DNA of 64,000 bases from positions 496,001 through 560,000 of the forward strand of contig NZ_CP087203.1 of assembly GCF_026016325.1 (NCBI RefSeq). Direction: 5' to 3'. The translations under genes and the position numbers were made by a program. Source of the stretch: Pseudomonas sp. B21-056. Its GTDB lineage: Bacteria > Pseudomonadota > Gammaproteobacteria > Pseudomonadales > Pseudomonadaceae. The notes under the pieces were generated by a model, which was given only the letters and a program-made list of their open reading frames with translations, was not told the DNA's origin and searched no databases. This document shows positions 1-9,099 of the stretch, in pieces (positions within the stretch are counted from its first letter, which is position 1; each line of letters opens with the position of its first letter).

Positions 1-23
1 GCGATTTTCTTCAACGACATCAT
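1..23 (-). CDS. Start of a further gene at the window edge (partial)
   Basis: Only the first codons are inside the window (M-M-S-L-K-K-I). An ATG at 23 on the minus strand is preceded by a good Shine-Dalgarno sequence (AAGGAG, 4-9 bases upstream). The start lies 27 bp past the stop of the last ketosynthase gene of the aryl polyene cluster, so it would be the next gene of that operon. No function can be given from seven residues. Confidence 0.45.
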
Positions 24-50
24 GGTCTCCTTGACCAGAGGGAGCGGGAG

Positions 51-1277
51 TCAGCGCCAGCGACGAAAGATCAACGAGGTGTTGACCCCGCCAAAGGCGA
101 AGTTGTTGTTCATCACGTATTCGTTACTCATCGACCGGAACTCGTGGCGCAGGTAATCGAGCTGGCCGCATTGAGGGTCGACTTCGTCGAGGTTGCAGGT
201 ATGCGCATAGCGGTCGCGGTTCATCATCTCGATGCTGAACCAGGACTCCAGTGCCCCGCAGGCACCCAGGGTATGACCCAGGAAGCTTTTCTGCGAACTG
301 ATGGGCATGCGTTCGCCGAACAGGCTGCTGGTGGCCAGGGTTTCGGCAATGTCGCCCTGTTCGGTGGCGGTGCCGTGACCGTTGACATAGCCGATGGCGG
401 AGGGTTCGAGGCCCGCATCTTCCAGGGCCAGTTCCATGGCCCGGCGCATGGTAACCAGTTCGGGACGGGTGGCATGCTGGCCGTCGGCATTGCTGCCGAA
501 GCCGACGATTTCGGCGTGGATCCGCGCACCGCGGGCCAGGGCATGTTCCAGTTCTTCAAGGACCAGCATGCCGGCGCCTTCACCGATCACCAGGCCATCG
601 CGGCCCTTGTCGTAAGGGCGTGGGCTGGTCTGTGGCGCATCGTTTTTCAGGCTGGTGGCGTAGAGCGCATCGAAGACCATCGCTTCGGTCGGGCACAGTT
701 CTTCCGCGCCGCCGGCAATCATCAACGGCAGGCGCCCGAACTTGATCGCCTCGTAGGCATAGCCGATGCCATGGCTGCCACTGGTGCAAGCGCTGGAGGT
801 GGGAATCATCCGTCCGGTAAGCCCGAAGAAGATGCTGATGTTGGCCGCCGTGGTATGGGGCATCATCCGCACATAGGAGTTGGCGTTCAGGCCTTCGGCC
901 ACGCTGTTGAGCAGCATGTTGCCGAACGCCTTGACCTCGTCGGTGCTGCCGGTGGACGAGCCGCAGGATACGCCCATGCGTCCGTCCTTGATCGACTCGT
1001 CACCCAACAGGCCGGCGTCGGCCAGGGCCTGTTCCGCCGCGCCCACCGCCAGGCGCGAAACCCGGCCCATGCTGCGCAGTTGCTTACGTGTCCAGTGGGC
1101 GGGGACCTGGAAGTCATCGATGGGGCCGGCCAGGCGGGTGTTCAGTTCAGTGAAACGGTCCCACTCGTCCATGCGCCGGATGCCGCTGCGGTTGGCGGCG
1201 AAGTTGGCGGCGATGGTCTCCCAATCGCTGCCCACGGAAGTGATGCCGGCCATGCCGGTGACGACGACACGCTTCAT
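51..1277 (-). CDS. apeR: Beta-ketoacyl-ACP synthase, FabF-like, aryl polyene cluster (ApeR-like)
   Basis: A 408-residue condensing enzyme of the KAS II fold. The Cys-His-His catalytic triad is visible: Cys164 in SSACTSGS, His301 in NGHGTATEQGD and His335 in LGHTLGACGA. It should catalyse decarboxylative condensation of malonyl-ACP. In characterised APE systems the last ketosynthase, ApeR, acts as a homodimer besides the ApeO/ApeC pair, and its position here as the final cluster gene fits that. The ATG at 1277 is preferred because it gives the usual MKRVVVTG start. A GTG at 1283 is the alternative. The ATG overlaps the stop of the upstream reductase gene (TGATG), which implies translational coupling. 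Confidence 0.9.
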   Translation of the reverse strand: MKRVVVTGMAGITSVGSDWETIAANFAANRSGIRRMDEWDRFTELNTRLAGPIDDFQVPAHWTRKQLRSMGRVSRLAVGAAEQALADAGLLGDESIKDGRMGVSCGSSTGSTDEVKAFGNMLLNSVAEGLNANSYVRMMPHTTAANISIFFGLTGRMIPTSSACTSGSHGIGYAYEAIKFGRLPLMIAGGAEELCPTEAMVFDALYATSLKNDAPQTSPRPYDKGRDGLVIGEGAGMLVLEELEHALARGARIHAEIVGFGSNADGQHATRPELVTMRRAMELALEDAGLEPSAIGYVNGHGTATEQGDIAETLATSSLFGERMPISSQKSFLGHTLGACGALESWFSIEMMNRDRYAHTCNLDEVDPQCGQLDYLRHEFRSMSNEYVMNNNFAFGGVNTSLIFRRWR

Positions 1278-2005
1278 CAGCACAAGCCCCCGTTGACGGC
1301 CAGGACCTGCCGGGTGATGTAGCCGGCTTCGGCGGACATCAGGAAATTCACCGCACCAGCCACTTCTTCCGGGGTGCCCATGCGCTGGGCGGGAATCATT
1401 TTCATCAGTTCTTCCACGGGTACGTTTTCATCGAGCATGGCGGTATCGATCAGCCCTGGCGCGACGCAATTGACGGTGATCTTGCGCTTGCCGAGCTCGA
1501 TTGCCAACGCCTTGGCCGCGCCGATCAGTCCGGCCTTCGACGCACTGTAATTGACCTGGCCACGGTTGCCGATCAGCCCTGAAACCGAGGTGATGCAGAC
1601 GATCCGTCCGGCGGCGCGACGACGGATCATCGGCATCATCACCGGATGCAGCACGTTATAGAAACCGTCGAGATTGGTGCGCATCACCGCGTCCCAATCT
1701 TCTTCGCTCAGCGCTGGAAACGCACCGTCGCGGGTCAGGCCGGCGTTGAGCACCACGCCGTAATACGCGCCGTGGGTGTCGACGTCGGCCTCGAGAATGG
1801 CTTTGCAGGCAGCACGGTCGGACACGTCGAACTGCAGGACCCGGGCCTGGCGTCCGAGGGCCTGTATCTCGGCCTGGACGGCTTGCGCCTCGGCACGACC
1901 GCTGCGGCAGTGCAGCACGATGTCATGCCCGGCCTGGGCCAGGCGCAGGGCGATGGCGCGGCCGATGCCACGGCTGGAGCCGGTGACCAGTACGGATTCA
2001 GTCAT
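1277..2005 (-). CDS. apeQ: 3-oxoacyl-ACP reductase, FabG-like SDR, aryl polyene cluster (ApeQ-like)
   Basis: A 242-residue short-chain dehydrogenase. The NADPH-binding glycine motif is TGSSRGIG at residues 8-15, NAG is at about residue 88, and the catalytic Ser140, Tyr153 and Lys157 are in place (YSASK). It should reduce the beta-keto group of the growing polyene chain on the ACP to a hydroxyl before dehydration. Its start overlaps the stop of the dehydratase gene by 4 bp and its stop overlaps the ApeR-like start, so the KS-DH-KR-KS block is translated as one coupled unit. The length is typical for FabG. Confidence 0.93.
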   Translation of the reverse strand: MTESVLVTGSSRGIGRAIALRLAQAGHDIVLHCRSGRAEAQAVQAEIQALGRQARVLQFDVSDRAACKAILEADVDTHGAYYGVVLNAGLTRDGAFPALSEEDWDAVMRTNLDGFYNVLHPVMMPMIRRRAAGRIVCITSVSGLIGNRGQVNYSASKAGLIGAAKALAIELGKRKITVNCVAPGLIDTAMLDENVPVEELMKMIPAQRMGTPEEVAGAVNFLMSAEAGYITRQVLAVNGGLC

Positions 2006-2469
2006 GGCGGGTTTCCTGTTGCGGACGGTTCATGGAGGTAGTGGGCGGACTGCGGCGGACGGAACACGTTCAACCGGGCGGTGGCGCGAATGCCGGGCGC
2101 TTCGATATGGCATTCGAACACACCCATGCCGTTGTCGTCTTCCAGCGAGCGCACGCCGCGGATGTCCAGCTCGGTGCCGACCGGAAAACAGTCGACATTG
2201 CATTCGAACTTGCGGGTGCCGAGCAGGAAGCCCAGCTCCACCGCATCACCACGTCGGCGCGCATGGCAACCGGCAAACGCGGCGACACTCTGGGCCATCA
2301 GTTCGATGCCGACCCAGGCCGGCAGGTCACCGTCTTCACGGTTGAACAAGCCGCCGGGCCGGACGGTGGCCTGGGTACGGATCTGCTCGTCATCGAAGGC
2401 CACGACGCGGTCGATGAGGATCATGTCGCCTGCGTGGGGCAGCAGCTCGGCGAGTGGCCAGTCAATCAT
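2002..2469 (-). CDS. apeP: Hotdog-fold 3-hydroxyacyl-ACP dehydratase (ApeP-like)
   Basis: A 155-residue single-hotdog protein of the FabZ/FabA-like family that NCBI calls hotdog family 3-hydroxyacyl-ACP dehydratase. The LLPHAGDMILID segment near residues 10-21 carries the candidate catalytic His. The central helix is AWVGIELMAQSVAAFAG. In APE systems ApeP pairs with a second hotdog protein, ApeI, to make the active dehydratase. Here the ApeI-like domain appears fused to the starter ligase at 12,891-14,570. Both ends overlap their neighbours by 4 bp. Confidence 0.85.
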   Translation of the reverse strand: MIDWPLAELLPHAGDMILIDRVVAFDDEQIRTQATVRPGGLFNREDGDLPAWVGIELMAQSVAAFAGCHARRRGDAVELGFLLGTRKFECNVDCFPVGTELDIRGVRSLEDDNGMGVFECHIEAPGIRATARLNVFRPPQSAHYLHEPSATGNPP

Positions 2470-3662
2470 GGGGCATCTCCGATAATCAGGCTGACGTTGT
2501 TGCCGCCGAAGGCAAACGAATTGCTCATCAGGCGACGGGGGCCGGTCGGGTTCAGGCGGCTGTCGGCGCGGGTCCAGGCCAGGGCCGGCAGTTCAGGATC
2601 TGCCTGGCCGTCCCAGACATGCGGCGGCAGGGCCCCGGCGGTGTTTTCCGCACTCAGGCTCAGCCAGCAGAATGCCGCTTCCAATGCCCCGGCCGCGCCC
2701 AAGGTGTGGCCGGTCATGGGCTTGGTGGAGGAACAGGGTATCCCGTCCGGAAACAGCCCGGCCACCGCATGGCTTTCCATGGCATCGTTGTGTTGCGTGG
2801 CGGTGCCGTGCAGGTTCAGGTAATCGATCTGACTGGCCTCGAGGCCCGCGCAGAGCAAGGCTTTCTCCATGGCCTGGCGAGCGCCACGGCCGCTGGGCTC
2901 CGGGGCGGAAATATGATGGGCGTCAGAGCTGGCGCCATCGCCGAGCAAGGCAATCGACGTTCCATTGCCTGGCGCTTTGCTCATGAGAAACAGCACGGCC
3001 GCCTCGCCGATGTTGATGCCGCTACGGTTCACCGAAAACGGATTGCAGCGTTCGTCCGATACCGCTTCCAGCGCCGAAAAACCGTTAAGGGTCAGCTTGC
3101 ACAGGCTGTCCACCCCACCACAGAGCACCGCATCGCACAGGCCCAGGTCGAGCAAGCGCCGGGCGCTCATCAAGGCGCGGGCGCTGGAGGTGCAGGCGGT
3201 GGAAATCACATAGGACGGACCACTCAGGCCGAGCCAGTCGGAGAGAAAGTTGGCCGGGGCGCTGAGTTCCTGCTGCTGGTAGTCGTAGCCCTCCGGGAAG
3301 CGCTGCTCGCGCAGGTAATGGGCAATGCCCTGGCTGGCCTCGTCGATCCCCGAGGTGCTGGTGCCCAGGACGATGCCGATGCGAGCACGGCCGTAGGCCT
3401 GGATGGCCTGGTCGATCTCGGCACGGATCTGCATGCAGGCTTCCAGCAGCAACTGATTGTTGCGACTGCCATGGACGGCCAGGGTTTCGGGGATGGGCGC
3501 CAGTTCGCCGGTCACCGAGGCAACCGGCAAGGCACGCTCGGCCACCCACCCGGCTTCGACACGCAGGCCCGAGCAGTCGCCGGCGAACAGATTGCGCGCC
3601 ACTTCATCTTTATCGCGGCCCAGCGCGCAGATCACACCCAGGGCATTCAAATAGGCGGTCAT
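2466..3662 (-). CDS. apeO: Beta-ketoacyl-ACP synthase (KS alpha), aryl polyene cluster (ApeO-like)
   Basis: A 398-residue ketosynthase with Cys157 (ISTACTSS), His285 (LHGTATQ) and His319 (MTGHTLGAAG) and a C-terminal FAFGGNN signature. The reading frame continues upstream of 3662, but the ATG there (MTAYLNALG) gives the normal KAS N-terminus and lies in a 4-bp overlap with the preceding stop. In characterised APE systems ApeO forms a heterodimer with the chain-length factor ApeC, which here is the first gene of the cluster about 13.5 kb away. The name rests on gene order (KS-DH-KR-KS) and domain type. Confidence 0.9.
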   Translation of the reverse strand: MTAYLNALGVICALGRDKDEVARNLFAGDCSGLRVEAGWVAERALPVASVTGELAPIPETLAVHGSRNNQLLLEACMQIRAEIDQAIQAYGRARIGIVLGTSTSGIDEASQGIAHYLREQRFPEGYDYQQQELSAPANFLSDWLGLSGPSYVISTACTSSARALMSARRLLDLGLCDAVLCGGVDSLCKLTLNGFSALEAVSDERCNPFSVNRSGINIGEAAVLFLMSKAPGNGTSIALLGDGASSDAHHISAPEPSGRGARQAMEKALLCAGLEASQIDYLNLHGTATQHNDAMESHAVAGLFPDGIPCSSTKPMTGHTLGAAGALEAAFCWLSLSAENTAGALPPHVWDGQADPELPALAWTRADSRLNPTGPRRLMSNSFAFGGNNVSLIIGDAP

Positions 3663-4153
3663 GGCGCGCTCTCGGTCAACGGTGTGATGCGGTAGTGGGG
3701 ACCTTGGGGCAGGCTTAGCTGAAAATCCAGCGGCTGCTTGTAGCGCACCTGCCAGCGGGAATCCAGGGTTCGTTGCCCAGTCTGTTGCCGGGCGGTCGGG
3801 TAGTTGCCGGGCAGTTCGGTTTCCGGTGTCAGGGCGAACAGCAGCGCGGCAAACAGTTCTCGCGCTTCGGCGTTGGGGGGCAACAGCCCGTCGGCTTGCC
3901 ACTGGCCGTCGACCAGGCGCTGACGGGCCAGGGGAATGCCCAGCGGGTCCATCATCGACCAGCGAATGCCAGCGTCTTCGCGCTGGATCACCAGTAGCCA
4001 GTCCTGGCGCTGGCCGGCCATTTGTCGCTCGATGTGCAATTGCAGCGGCAGCGCCAGGGTTGGCGTGCGCTCGGGCAGTGGCGCGTGGCTGGCGCAGGCA
4101 CTGAGCAGCAACAAGCAGCCGATCAGCAGGCTGCCGAGGCCGGTACGAATCAT
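3659..4153 (-). CDS. DUF3261 family outer-membrane-type lipoprotein of the aryl polyene cluster
   Basis: A 164-residue protein with a lipoprotein signal peptide. A basic start (MIRTG) is followed by a hydrophobic run and the lipobox LLSACAS, giving a lipidated Cys near residue 20. DUF3261 proteins recur in APE clusters together with the LolA-like protein and the MMPL exporter, so a role in delivering or anchoring the lipidated pigment at the outer membrane is likely but not shown. I chose the ATG at 4153 because it begins the signal peptide and overlaps the methyltransferase stop by 4 bp. Confidence 0.8.
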   Translation of the reverse strand: MIRTGLGSLLIGCLLLLSACASHAPLPERTPTLALPLQLHIERQMAGQRQDWLLVIQREDAGIRWSMMDPLGIPLARQRLVDGQWQADGLLPPNAEARELFAALLFALTPETELPGNYPTARQQTGQRTLDSRWQVRYKQPLDFQLSLPQGPHYRITPLTESAP

Positions 4154-4887
4154 TCGCCTGCTCCTTCGACGGGCTTGCGGGCCACGACGTTGACCAGGGT
4201 TTCTTCCCGCTCGCCGAACGGCCGGGGGCGGCGCAGGCCAAAACGTTCCAGCAGGCCGAAATCTTTGGAGCGGCTCCACCACAGGTAGGGATAGGACACG
4301 TTGCCGGCTTCGAATTGGAACCCTTGCTGGCGGATCATCTCCAGGTACTGCGCCGCGCTTTTCTGTACCTGCATGGGATGACGGAACAGCCAGCGGATGA
4401 CCCAGGTATCGATGTAGGCCTCGGTGGATTCGGCGAACATCAAATAACCGCCGGGCTTGAGCACGCGATAGAACTCGGCCAGGGCCTTTTCCTGTTCCAC
4501 CAGGTGATGGAAGGTCTGGTGACAGAACAGCAGGTCGACGCTGGCATCCGGTATCGCCAGGGTTGCGCAGTCGCTGCCGATCAGTTCCACGGCCATGCCC
4601 TGGCGGGCCGCTTCTTCGGCGCTCAGCGCCAGGCTGTGGGGATCGGCATCGACCCCGATCAGCCGCTGTGGCGCGAACACCTGGCGCAGGTACTGGAACG
4701 ACTTGCCCTGGCCGCAACCGGCGTCCAGCAACACCGGGTAGGCCGGCAATGGTGTGCTGAACAGGCCGCGTAGGTCATTGATCGCCACGCGCAACACATG
4801 GTGCTGCCAGGTGTGGCTGCGCAGGAACCAGAAGCCGAAGCGGGTTTCTTCGACGTAGCTGTCGCTCAGGTAGTTCATCTCGCTCAT
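4150..4887 (-). CDS. Class I SAM-dependent methyltransferase, aryl polyene cluster
   Basis: A 245-residue methyltransferase. Motif I (LLDAGCGQGKSF) is near residues 51-62, the acidic end of strand beta-2 is GVDADP, and a post-motif SVDLLFCHQTFHHL follows. APE head groups are often ring-methylated, so this enzyme is the best candidate for aryl methylation of the polyene head group; that assignment is inferred from cluster context. It overlaps the flavoenzyme gene and the DUF3261 gene by 4 bp each. Confidence 0.83.
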   Translation of the reverse strand: MSEMNYLSDSYVEETRFGFWFLRSHTWQHHVLRVAINDLRGLFSTPLPAYPVLLDAGCGQGKSFQYLRQVFAPQRLIGVDADPHSLALSAEEAARQGMAVELIGSDCATLAIPDASVDLLFCHQTFHHLVEQEKALAEFYRVLKPGGYLMFAESTEAYIDTWVIRWLFRHPMQVQKSAAQYLEMIRQQGFQFEAGNVSYPYLWWSRSKDFGLLERFGLRRPRPFGEREETLVNVVARKPVEGAGE

Positions 4888-6131
4888 GGGGCCGGGCTCG
4901 CACAGATTTCCGAGAGCATGCGCAGGCGTCGCTTGGGTTCGCTGACGAACGGGTTGCGTTGATCCCAGGCATAACCGGCCAGGATCGAGCTGATCATGCG
5001 GCGGATGTCGGACGAACCTTCGGTATAGAAGATCACGTCCTGGAAGGTGCCGGCGTACCAGCCCTCGACATAGCAGCGGAAGGTATCGACGCCGCGCTTG
5101 AGCGGTTCGGCGAACTCGCTTTGCCAGTCCACGGGTTCACCTTGCAACTGACGATGCAATACGTCGGCAGCCATGCTTGCCGAACGCATGGCGATGGTCA
5201 CGCCGGAGGAAAACACCGGGTCGAGGAATTCCGCGGCATTGCCCAGCAGGGCGAAGCCTGAGCCGTGCAGGGTTTTGACGTTGGCCGAGTAGCCACCGAT
5301 GGTCCGCGCCGGGGTATCCCACACCGCGTTGTCCAGCACCCCGGCGAGGCTTGGGGTCTCGTCGATGAAGCCCCGCAGGCAGGCGTCGAGGTCGTCGGTG
5401 CGGCCGGCAAAATGTTCCGCCGCCGCGACCACGCCCACCGAGCAACGCCCGCCACTGAACGGAATGGTCCAGAACCAGATATCACGCTGGGTCGGGTGGG
5501 TGGTGATGAGGATTTTCTCGCGATCGAAGGCCGGGTTATCGATACGGTCTTCGATGTGTGTGAATACCGCCTGGCGCAGCGGGAAGTTCGACGGTGCCTC
5601 AAGGTCCAGCAAACGCGGGAGGACCCGTCCATAGCCGCTGGCGTCGAGGACGAACCCGGCTTCGATCCGGTATTCGCTGCCATCCTCGCGCTGCACGCCC
5701 AGTTGTGGTTTGGCGAGGTTGAAGTCGACGTTGGCGATGGCTTCGCCATAACGGATCTCTACGCCTTGCAACGCGGCTTGATCGGCCAGCAGCTTGTCGA
5801 AGTCGGCGCGCTGTACCTGGAAAGTGGTGGGCTTGCCTTCGCTGAAGGTGTCGCCGAAATCGAAGGCGCTGTAGCGCTCGCCCCAGGCGAAGGCCGCGCC
5901 GTTCTTGCGCTGGAAACCGGCGGCATTCACCGCGTCGAGCATGCCGGCCTCTTCGACGAAGTCCAGGCAATGGGACAGCAGGCTCTCGCCGATGGAGAAC
6001 CTTGGGAAATGCTGGCGTTCGATGACCAGCACATCGTGCCCCTTGCGCTTGAGCAGCGCGGCCGCGATGGCGCCGGACGGCCCTGCGCCGATGATGACGA
6101 CCTGGCGACGTTCCATTTCAGTTGCAGGCAT
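4884..6131 (-). CDS. FAD-dependent oxidoreductase of the tryptophan/phenol halogenase-like family
   Basis: A 415-residue flavoprotein with an N-terminal Rossmann motif (GAGPSGAIAAALL, residues 16-28) and a second FAD motif, GNAAEFLDPVFSSGV. It belongs to the flavin-dependent halogenase/monooxygenase superfamily. It has a WxWxIP motif (WFWTIP, residues 219-224), and Lys76 sits in FQRKNGAAF, which aligns by eye with the catalytic lysine region of the pyrrole halogenase PltA (FPKKFGAAW). Members in APE clusters are usually just called NAD(P)/FAD-dependent oxidoreductases, so head-group hydroxylation or halogenation are both open. A 51-bp gap separates its start from the exporter gene. Confidence 0.85.
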   Translation of the reverse strand: MPATEMERRQVVIIGAGPSGAIAAALLKRKGHDVLVIERQHFPRFSIGESLLSHCLDFVEEAGMLDAVNAAGFQRKNGAAFAWGERYSAFDFGDTFSEGKPTTFQVQRADFDKLLADQAALQGVEIRYGEAIANVDFNLAKPQLGVQREDGSEYRIEAGFVLDASGYGRVLPRLLDLEAPSNFPLRQAVFTHIEDRIDNPAFDREKILITTHPTQRDIWFWTIPFSGGRCSVGVVAAAEHFAGRTDDLDACLRGFIDETPSLAGVLDNAVWDTPARTIGGYSANVKTLHGSGFALLGNAAEFLDPVFSSGVTIAMRSASMAADVLHRQLQGEPVDWQSEFAEPLKRGVDTFRCYVEGWYAGTFQDVIFYTEGSSDIRRMISSILAGYAWDQRNPFVSEPKRRLRMLSEICASPAP

Positions 6132-6182
6132 TTGGACTCCTTGCCGAGGCAGCGATGTTTGAATGAGAAGGGGGCGTGATCA

Positions 6183-8522
6183 TCATTGGATGGGTTCCAA
6201 CGCTGACATTGCATGCGCCTGGCGCCCGGCCCACGGCGCCAGCAAGAAGCTGAACGCCAGCCCCAGGCTCACCGCCAGGCCGAAGTTGCTCACCGCCGGC
6301 GTGCTGGAAAGCGCCAGCAGGCCGAACGACAGCCACGTGGTGACCGCCGCCAGCAACGTGCCCAGCAGGCTCACGGCGGCGCCGCCGATCTGCTCGCGCA
6401 TCAGGATCGCGTAGTCGACACCGATAGCCGTCACCAGCAGCAGGCCGAACAGGCTGAACAGTGTCAGCGGCTGCCCCAGCCAGCCCAGGCTCGCCAGGCT
6501 GCACAGTGCGGCCAGCAAAGGCAGGGCGACGATGCGCAGGGCTGCGCCGACGCCGAACGGCCAGATCAACACCAGCACGATCAGCACGCAGGAAGCCAGT
6601 TTCAGTTCGGCGGCGCTGATCTGTGTGGCAGCGAACACCCGGTTCAGGTCCCCCAGGCGATCCACCAGTTGCACGCCGGGCAGGTCCACCGCCTGCAAGC
6701 GCAGCAGCGCGGCGTCGTTCAAGCCTTGCAAACTGACCATCGCGGCCACGCCTTGCGCTGTCGGGCCGAGCCAGAGTGTGCGGTATGGCTCGGCCAACGG
6801 ACCGGTCAGCGCGGCATCGATGTCTTCCACCGGCAAGGCTTGCAATTGGGTCAGCTCCGCTTGCAGCGCGGCGACCGGCACGCCCAGGTCCAGGAGCGGT
6901 TGCCAGAACGCCGGGAGCCGAGCCAGGGCCTCGCGCACTTTCTGCTGTTCGGCCGGTGGGCTGACCAACTGGTTCAGCGACAGGTAGCCCTGGAGTTTTT
7001 CCAGGCCGATCAACTGGTCCAGCCGCTCGTTGAGGGCGGTCTGGCGTTCCAGCAGTTGGGGTTGATTGTCGGCGCGAATCAGGAAGAACTGGCTGGTGGG
7101 CTGGAAACCGGTGATACGGGCAATATCGCGGGCCTCGTCAGTCAGGTGCTGGGGCGTGCCGATCCACTGGCGGATGTCGTTTTTCGTGCTCAGGTGCCAA
7201 AGCCCACCGGCGCAGAAGATCAGCAGCAGCGCCAGCAGGATGGGTGTGCGTACCCGAGCCAGCAGCGCTTCGCGGACCTTGAGCAGTTGTTCGCAAAGCC
7301 GCAGCGGCCACTGGGCAGGACGCAGGTCCGTGCCCTTGAGCAGTGCCGGCAGCAGGCAGACCGCGGTCAGGTACGCGCCGAGCAGCCCGGCGGCGGAAAA
7401 TACCGCGATCTGGGTCAGGGCCGGGAAGGGCGTCCAGGCCAGGGCCAGATAGCCGATGCAGGTGGTCGCCAGGCTCAGGCTCAGCCCCGGCAGGGTCAGG
7501 CGCAGGGCCGGCCAACTGCGCCAGGGCTTGAGGCTCCAGCTCTTGGACAGGTAGTGCAGCGGATAGTCCACCGCTACGCCGATCAGGCTCGAGCCCAGCA
7601 CCAGGGTCATGACATGCATGCGTCCGAATAGCGCCACACAGGCCACCGCGCCGAACAGCATGCCCACCAGCACCGGCACGAACGCCAGCCATACCTGCAG
7701 GCGTCGGAAGGCCAGCAGCAACAGCAACAGAATGCCGAAGGTCGCGCCACCGCCGACCCAGGTGATTTCCCTGGATGCCTGTTGCTGGCCGCTGGCGGCG
7801 TAGAGCAAGCCGCTGGCTGCCAACAGTTGCCCCTGGGCCTGGCCTGCCTGGTCGCGGCTGCGTTGCAGCAGATCGGCCACTTGCAGCGGCAGGTTCATGT
7901 CGAACGCGTTGCCTTGGGTGCGGGCCCGTAGCATCACCCAGCTTTTGCCATCGGCATCGGCGATCAAGGCGCCGCTGCCCACGTCCAGCTGTATCGCGCC
8001 GCGTTGGGGCTGGCTGTTCTGGATGCGCCCGGTCAGGCCCAGCCAGTCATCCTGGCTCGGTACCAGGCTGAAACCGCTGAACGGGTCGAACAGGGCCTGC
8101 ACCCGCTGCTGAATGAACGCCTGGGGCTGGTCGATCAATTGCTGCCGGTCCGCGGCCGAGAGCATCGCCAGTCGTCCATTCAGTAATTGCGTGCGCAGCG
8201 CCGGCAGATCGGCTTGCAGCGTCCACTGGACCCGGTCGAACAGGCCGCTGGCCTGCCATTGCTCGCCAAGGGTTTGCGCCAGGACGATGGCTTGCTGGCG
8301 GTCGGCGTGACCGACCAGCACCAGCACCTCGCGATTCAGTGGCTCTTGCATGCGCTGTTCGGCGACGAGCTCCAGGGCATCGGGGGAGGTGCCCGGTACC
8401 AGTTCCATGAGATTGGCCGACAGTGGCGCACCGTGGCGCCATTGCCAACCGGCCAGCGCCAGCACCGCCAGCAGCAGGATCAGGAACAGCCGTGGCAGCC
8501 TGCGTTCACTCGGCAAAGTCAT
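6183..8522 (-). CDS. MMPL/RND-family exporter of the aryl polyene cluster
   Basis: A 779-residue polytopic membrane protein with the duplicated MMPL/RND layout. There is one N-terminal transmembrane helix, a large periplasmic loop (about residues 35-240) and a five-helix bundle starting WVGGGATFGILLLLLLAF. A second single helix, periplasmic loop and terminal helix bundle follow. It is proton-motive-force driven by family analogy and would move the lipidated polyene out of the inner membrane. The gene overlaps the LolA-like gene by 17 bp, and the LolA-like and DUF3261 proteins nearby suggest a dedicated trans-envelope route. Confidence 0.88.
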   Translation of the reverse strand: MTLPSERRLPRLFLILLLAVLALAGWQWRHGAPLSANLMELVPGTSPDALELVAEQRMQEPLNREVLVLVGHADRQQAIVLAQTLGEQWQASGLFDRVQWTLQADLPALRTQLLNGRLAMLSAADRQQLIDQPQAFIQQRVQALFDPFSGFSLVPSQDDWLGLTGRIQNSQPQRGAIQLDVGSGALIADADGKSWVMLRARTQGNAFDMNLPLQVADLLQRSRDQAGQAQGQLLAASGLLYAASGQQQASREITWVGGGATFGILLLLLLAFRRLQVWLAFVPVLVGMLFGAVACVALFGRMHVMTLVLGSSLIGVAVDYPLHYLSKSWSLKPWRSWPALRLTLPGLSLSLATTCIGYLALAWTPFPALTQIAVFSAAGLLGAYLTAVCLLPALLKGTDLRPAQWPLRLCEQLLKVREALLARVRTPILLALLLIFCAGGLWHLSTKNDIRQWIGTPQHLTDEARDIARITGFQPTSQFFLIRADNQPQLLERQTALNERLDQLIGLEKLQGYLSLNQLVSPPAEQQKVREALARLPAFWQPLLDLGVPVAALQAELTQLQALPVEDIDAALTGPLAEPYRTLWLGPTAQGVAAMVSLQGLNDAALLRLQAVDLPGVQLVDRLGDLNRVFAATQISAAELKLASCVLIVLVLIWPFGVGAALRIVALPLLAALCSLASLGWLGQPLTLFSLFGLLLVTAIGVDYAILMREQIGGAAVSLLGTLLAAVTTWLSFGLLALSSTPAVSNFGLAVSLGLAFSFLLAPWAGRQAHAMSALEPIQ

Positions 8523-9099
8523 GTTGCTCCGCTTCGCTCAAGGGTTGCGTGGCGACGTTGTCCTGCATGCGCAGGACCGTGCTGTCGCCCTGGGTTTCCA
8601 GCAGTTCGATGCGCTGCACCAGCTCACCGCCGTCAATGTTGATCTGGTTGAAAACCTGTTTGAGCAGCACCGAGCGCGGGGTCAGGGTCAACTTCCAGTG
8701 CTGTGGTTCGCCCGCCAGGCTCAACTCGAAATCCCGTAGCAGGCCACTGCTGTCGCCCTGCAGAACGGCCAGGAACAGTCGGTTCTGCTCGGCCCCGGCG
8801 CTCTTGTTCGGCAGCATCTGCCAAGCGCTACCGTCCCGCCGGGCGATGCCCTGGGCGGTGATGCGGTAGTCCTGTTGCAGCGGCGTCTGCAGCAGCCACA
8901 GCAGGCCGTGTTTCTTCGCCAGCACGAAATGCCCCTTGCTGACGAGCGGTTGTGGCAGGGCGCGCAGGTGCTTTTCCTGGATGAACTGGCCGTGAATGAC
9001 GTCCGGGCGGGCCAACTGTTCGCTCAGTTGCTGCAAGTCGAAGGCCTGGGCCAGGGGCGACAGGCAGAGCAGCGACAACCAGAGGGTCAGGCGTTTCAT
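8506..9099 (-). CDS. LolA-like outer-membrane lipoprotein carrier protein
   Basis: A 197-residue periplasmic protein. The signal peptide MKRLTLWLSLLCLSPLAQA ends in a clean AxA-type cleavage site. The mature part has the LolA pattern: FxQEKHLRALPQPLVSKGHF, then a block resembling LLWLLQTPLQQDYRI. LolA carries hydrophobic lipid tails across the periplasm, and this cluster copy presumably serves the lipid-linked polyene. The reading frame is open further upstream, but the signal peptide fixes the ATG at 9099, which overlaps the thioesterase stop by 4 bp. Confidence 0.85.
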   Translation of the reverse strand: MKRLTLWLSLLCLSPLAQAFDLQQLSEQLARPDVIHGQFIQEKHLRALPQPLVSKGHFVLAKKHGLLWLLQTPLQQDYRITAQGIARRDGSAWQMLPNKSAGAEQNRLFLAVLQGDSSGLLRDFELSLAGEPQHWKLTLTPRSVLLKQVFNQINIDGGELVQRIELLETQGDSTVLRMQDNVATQPLSEAEQHDFAE

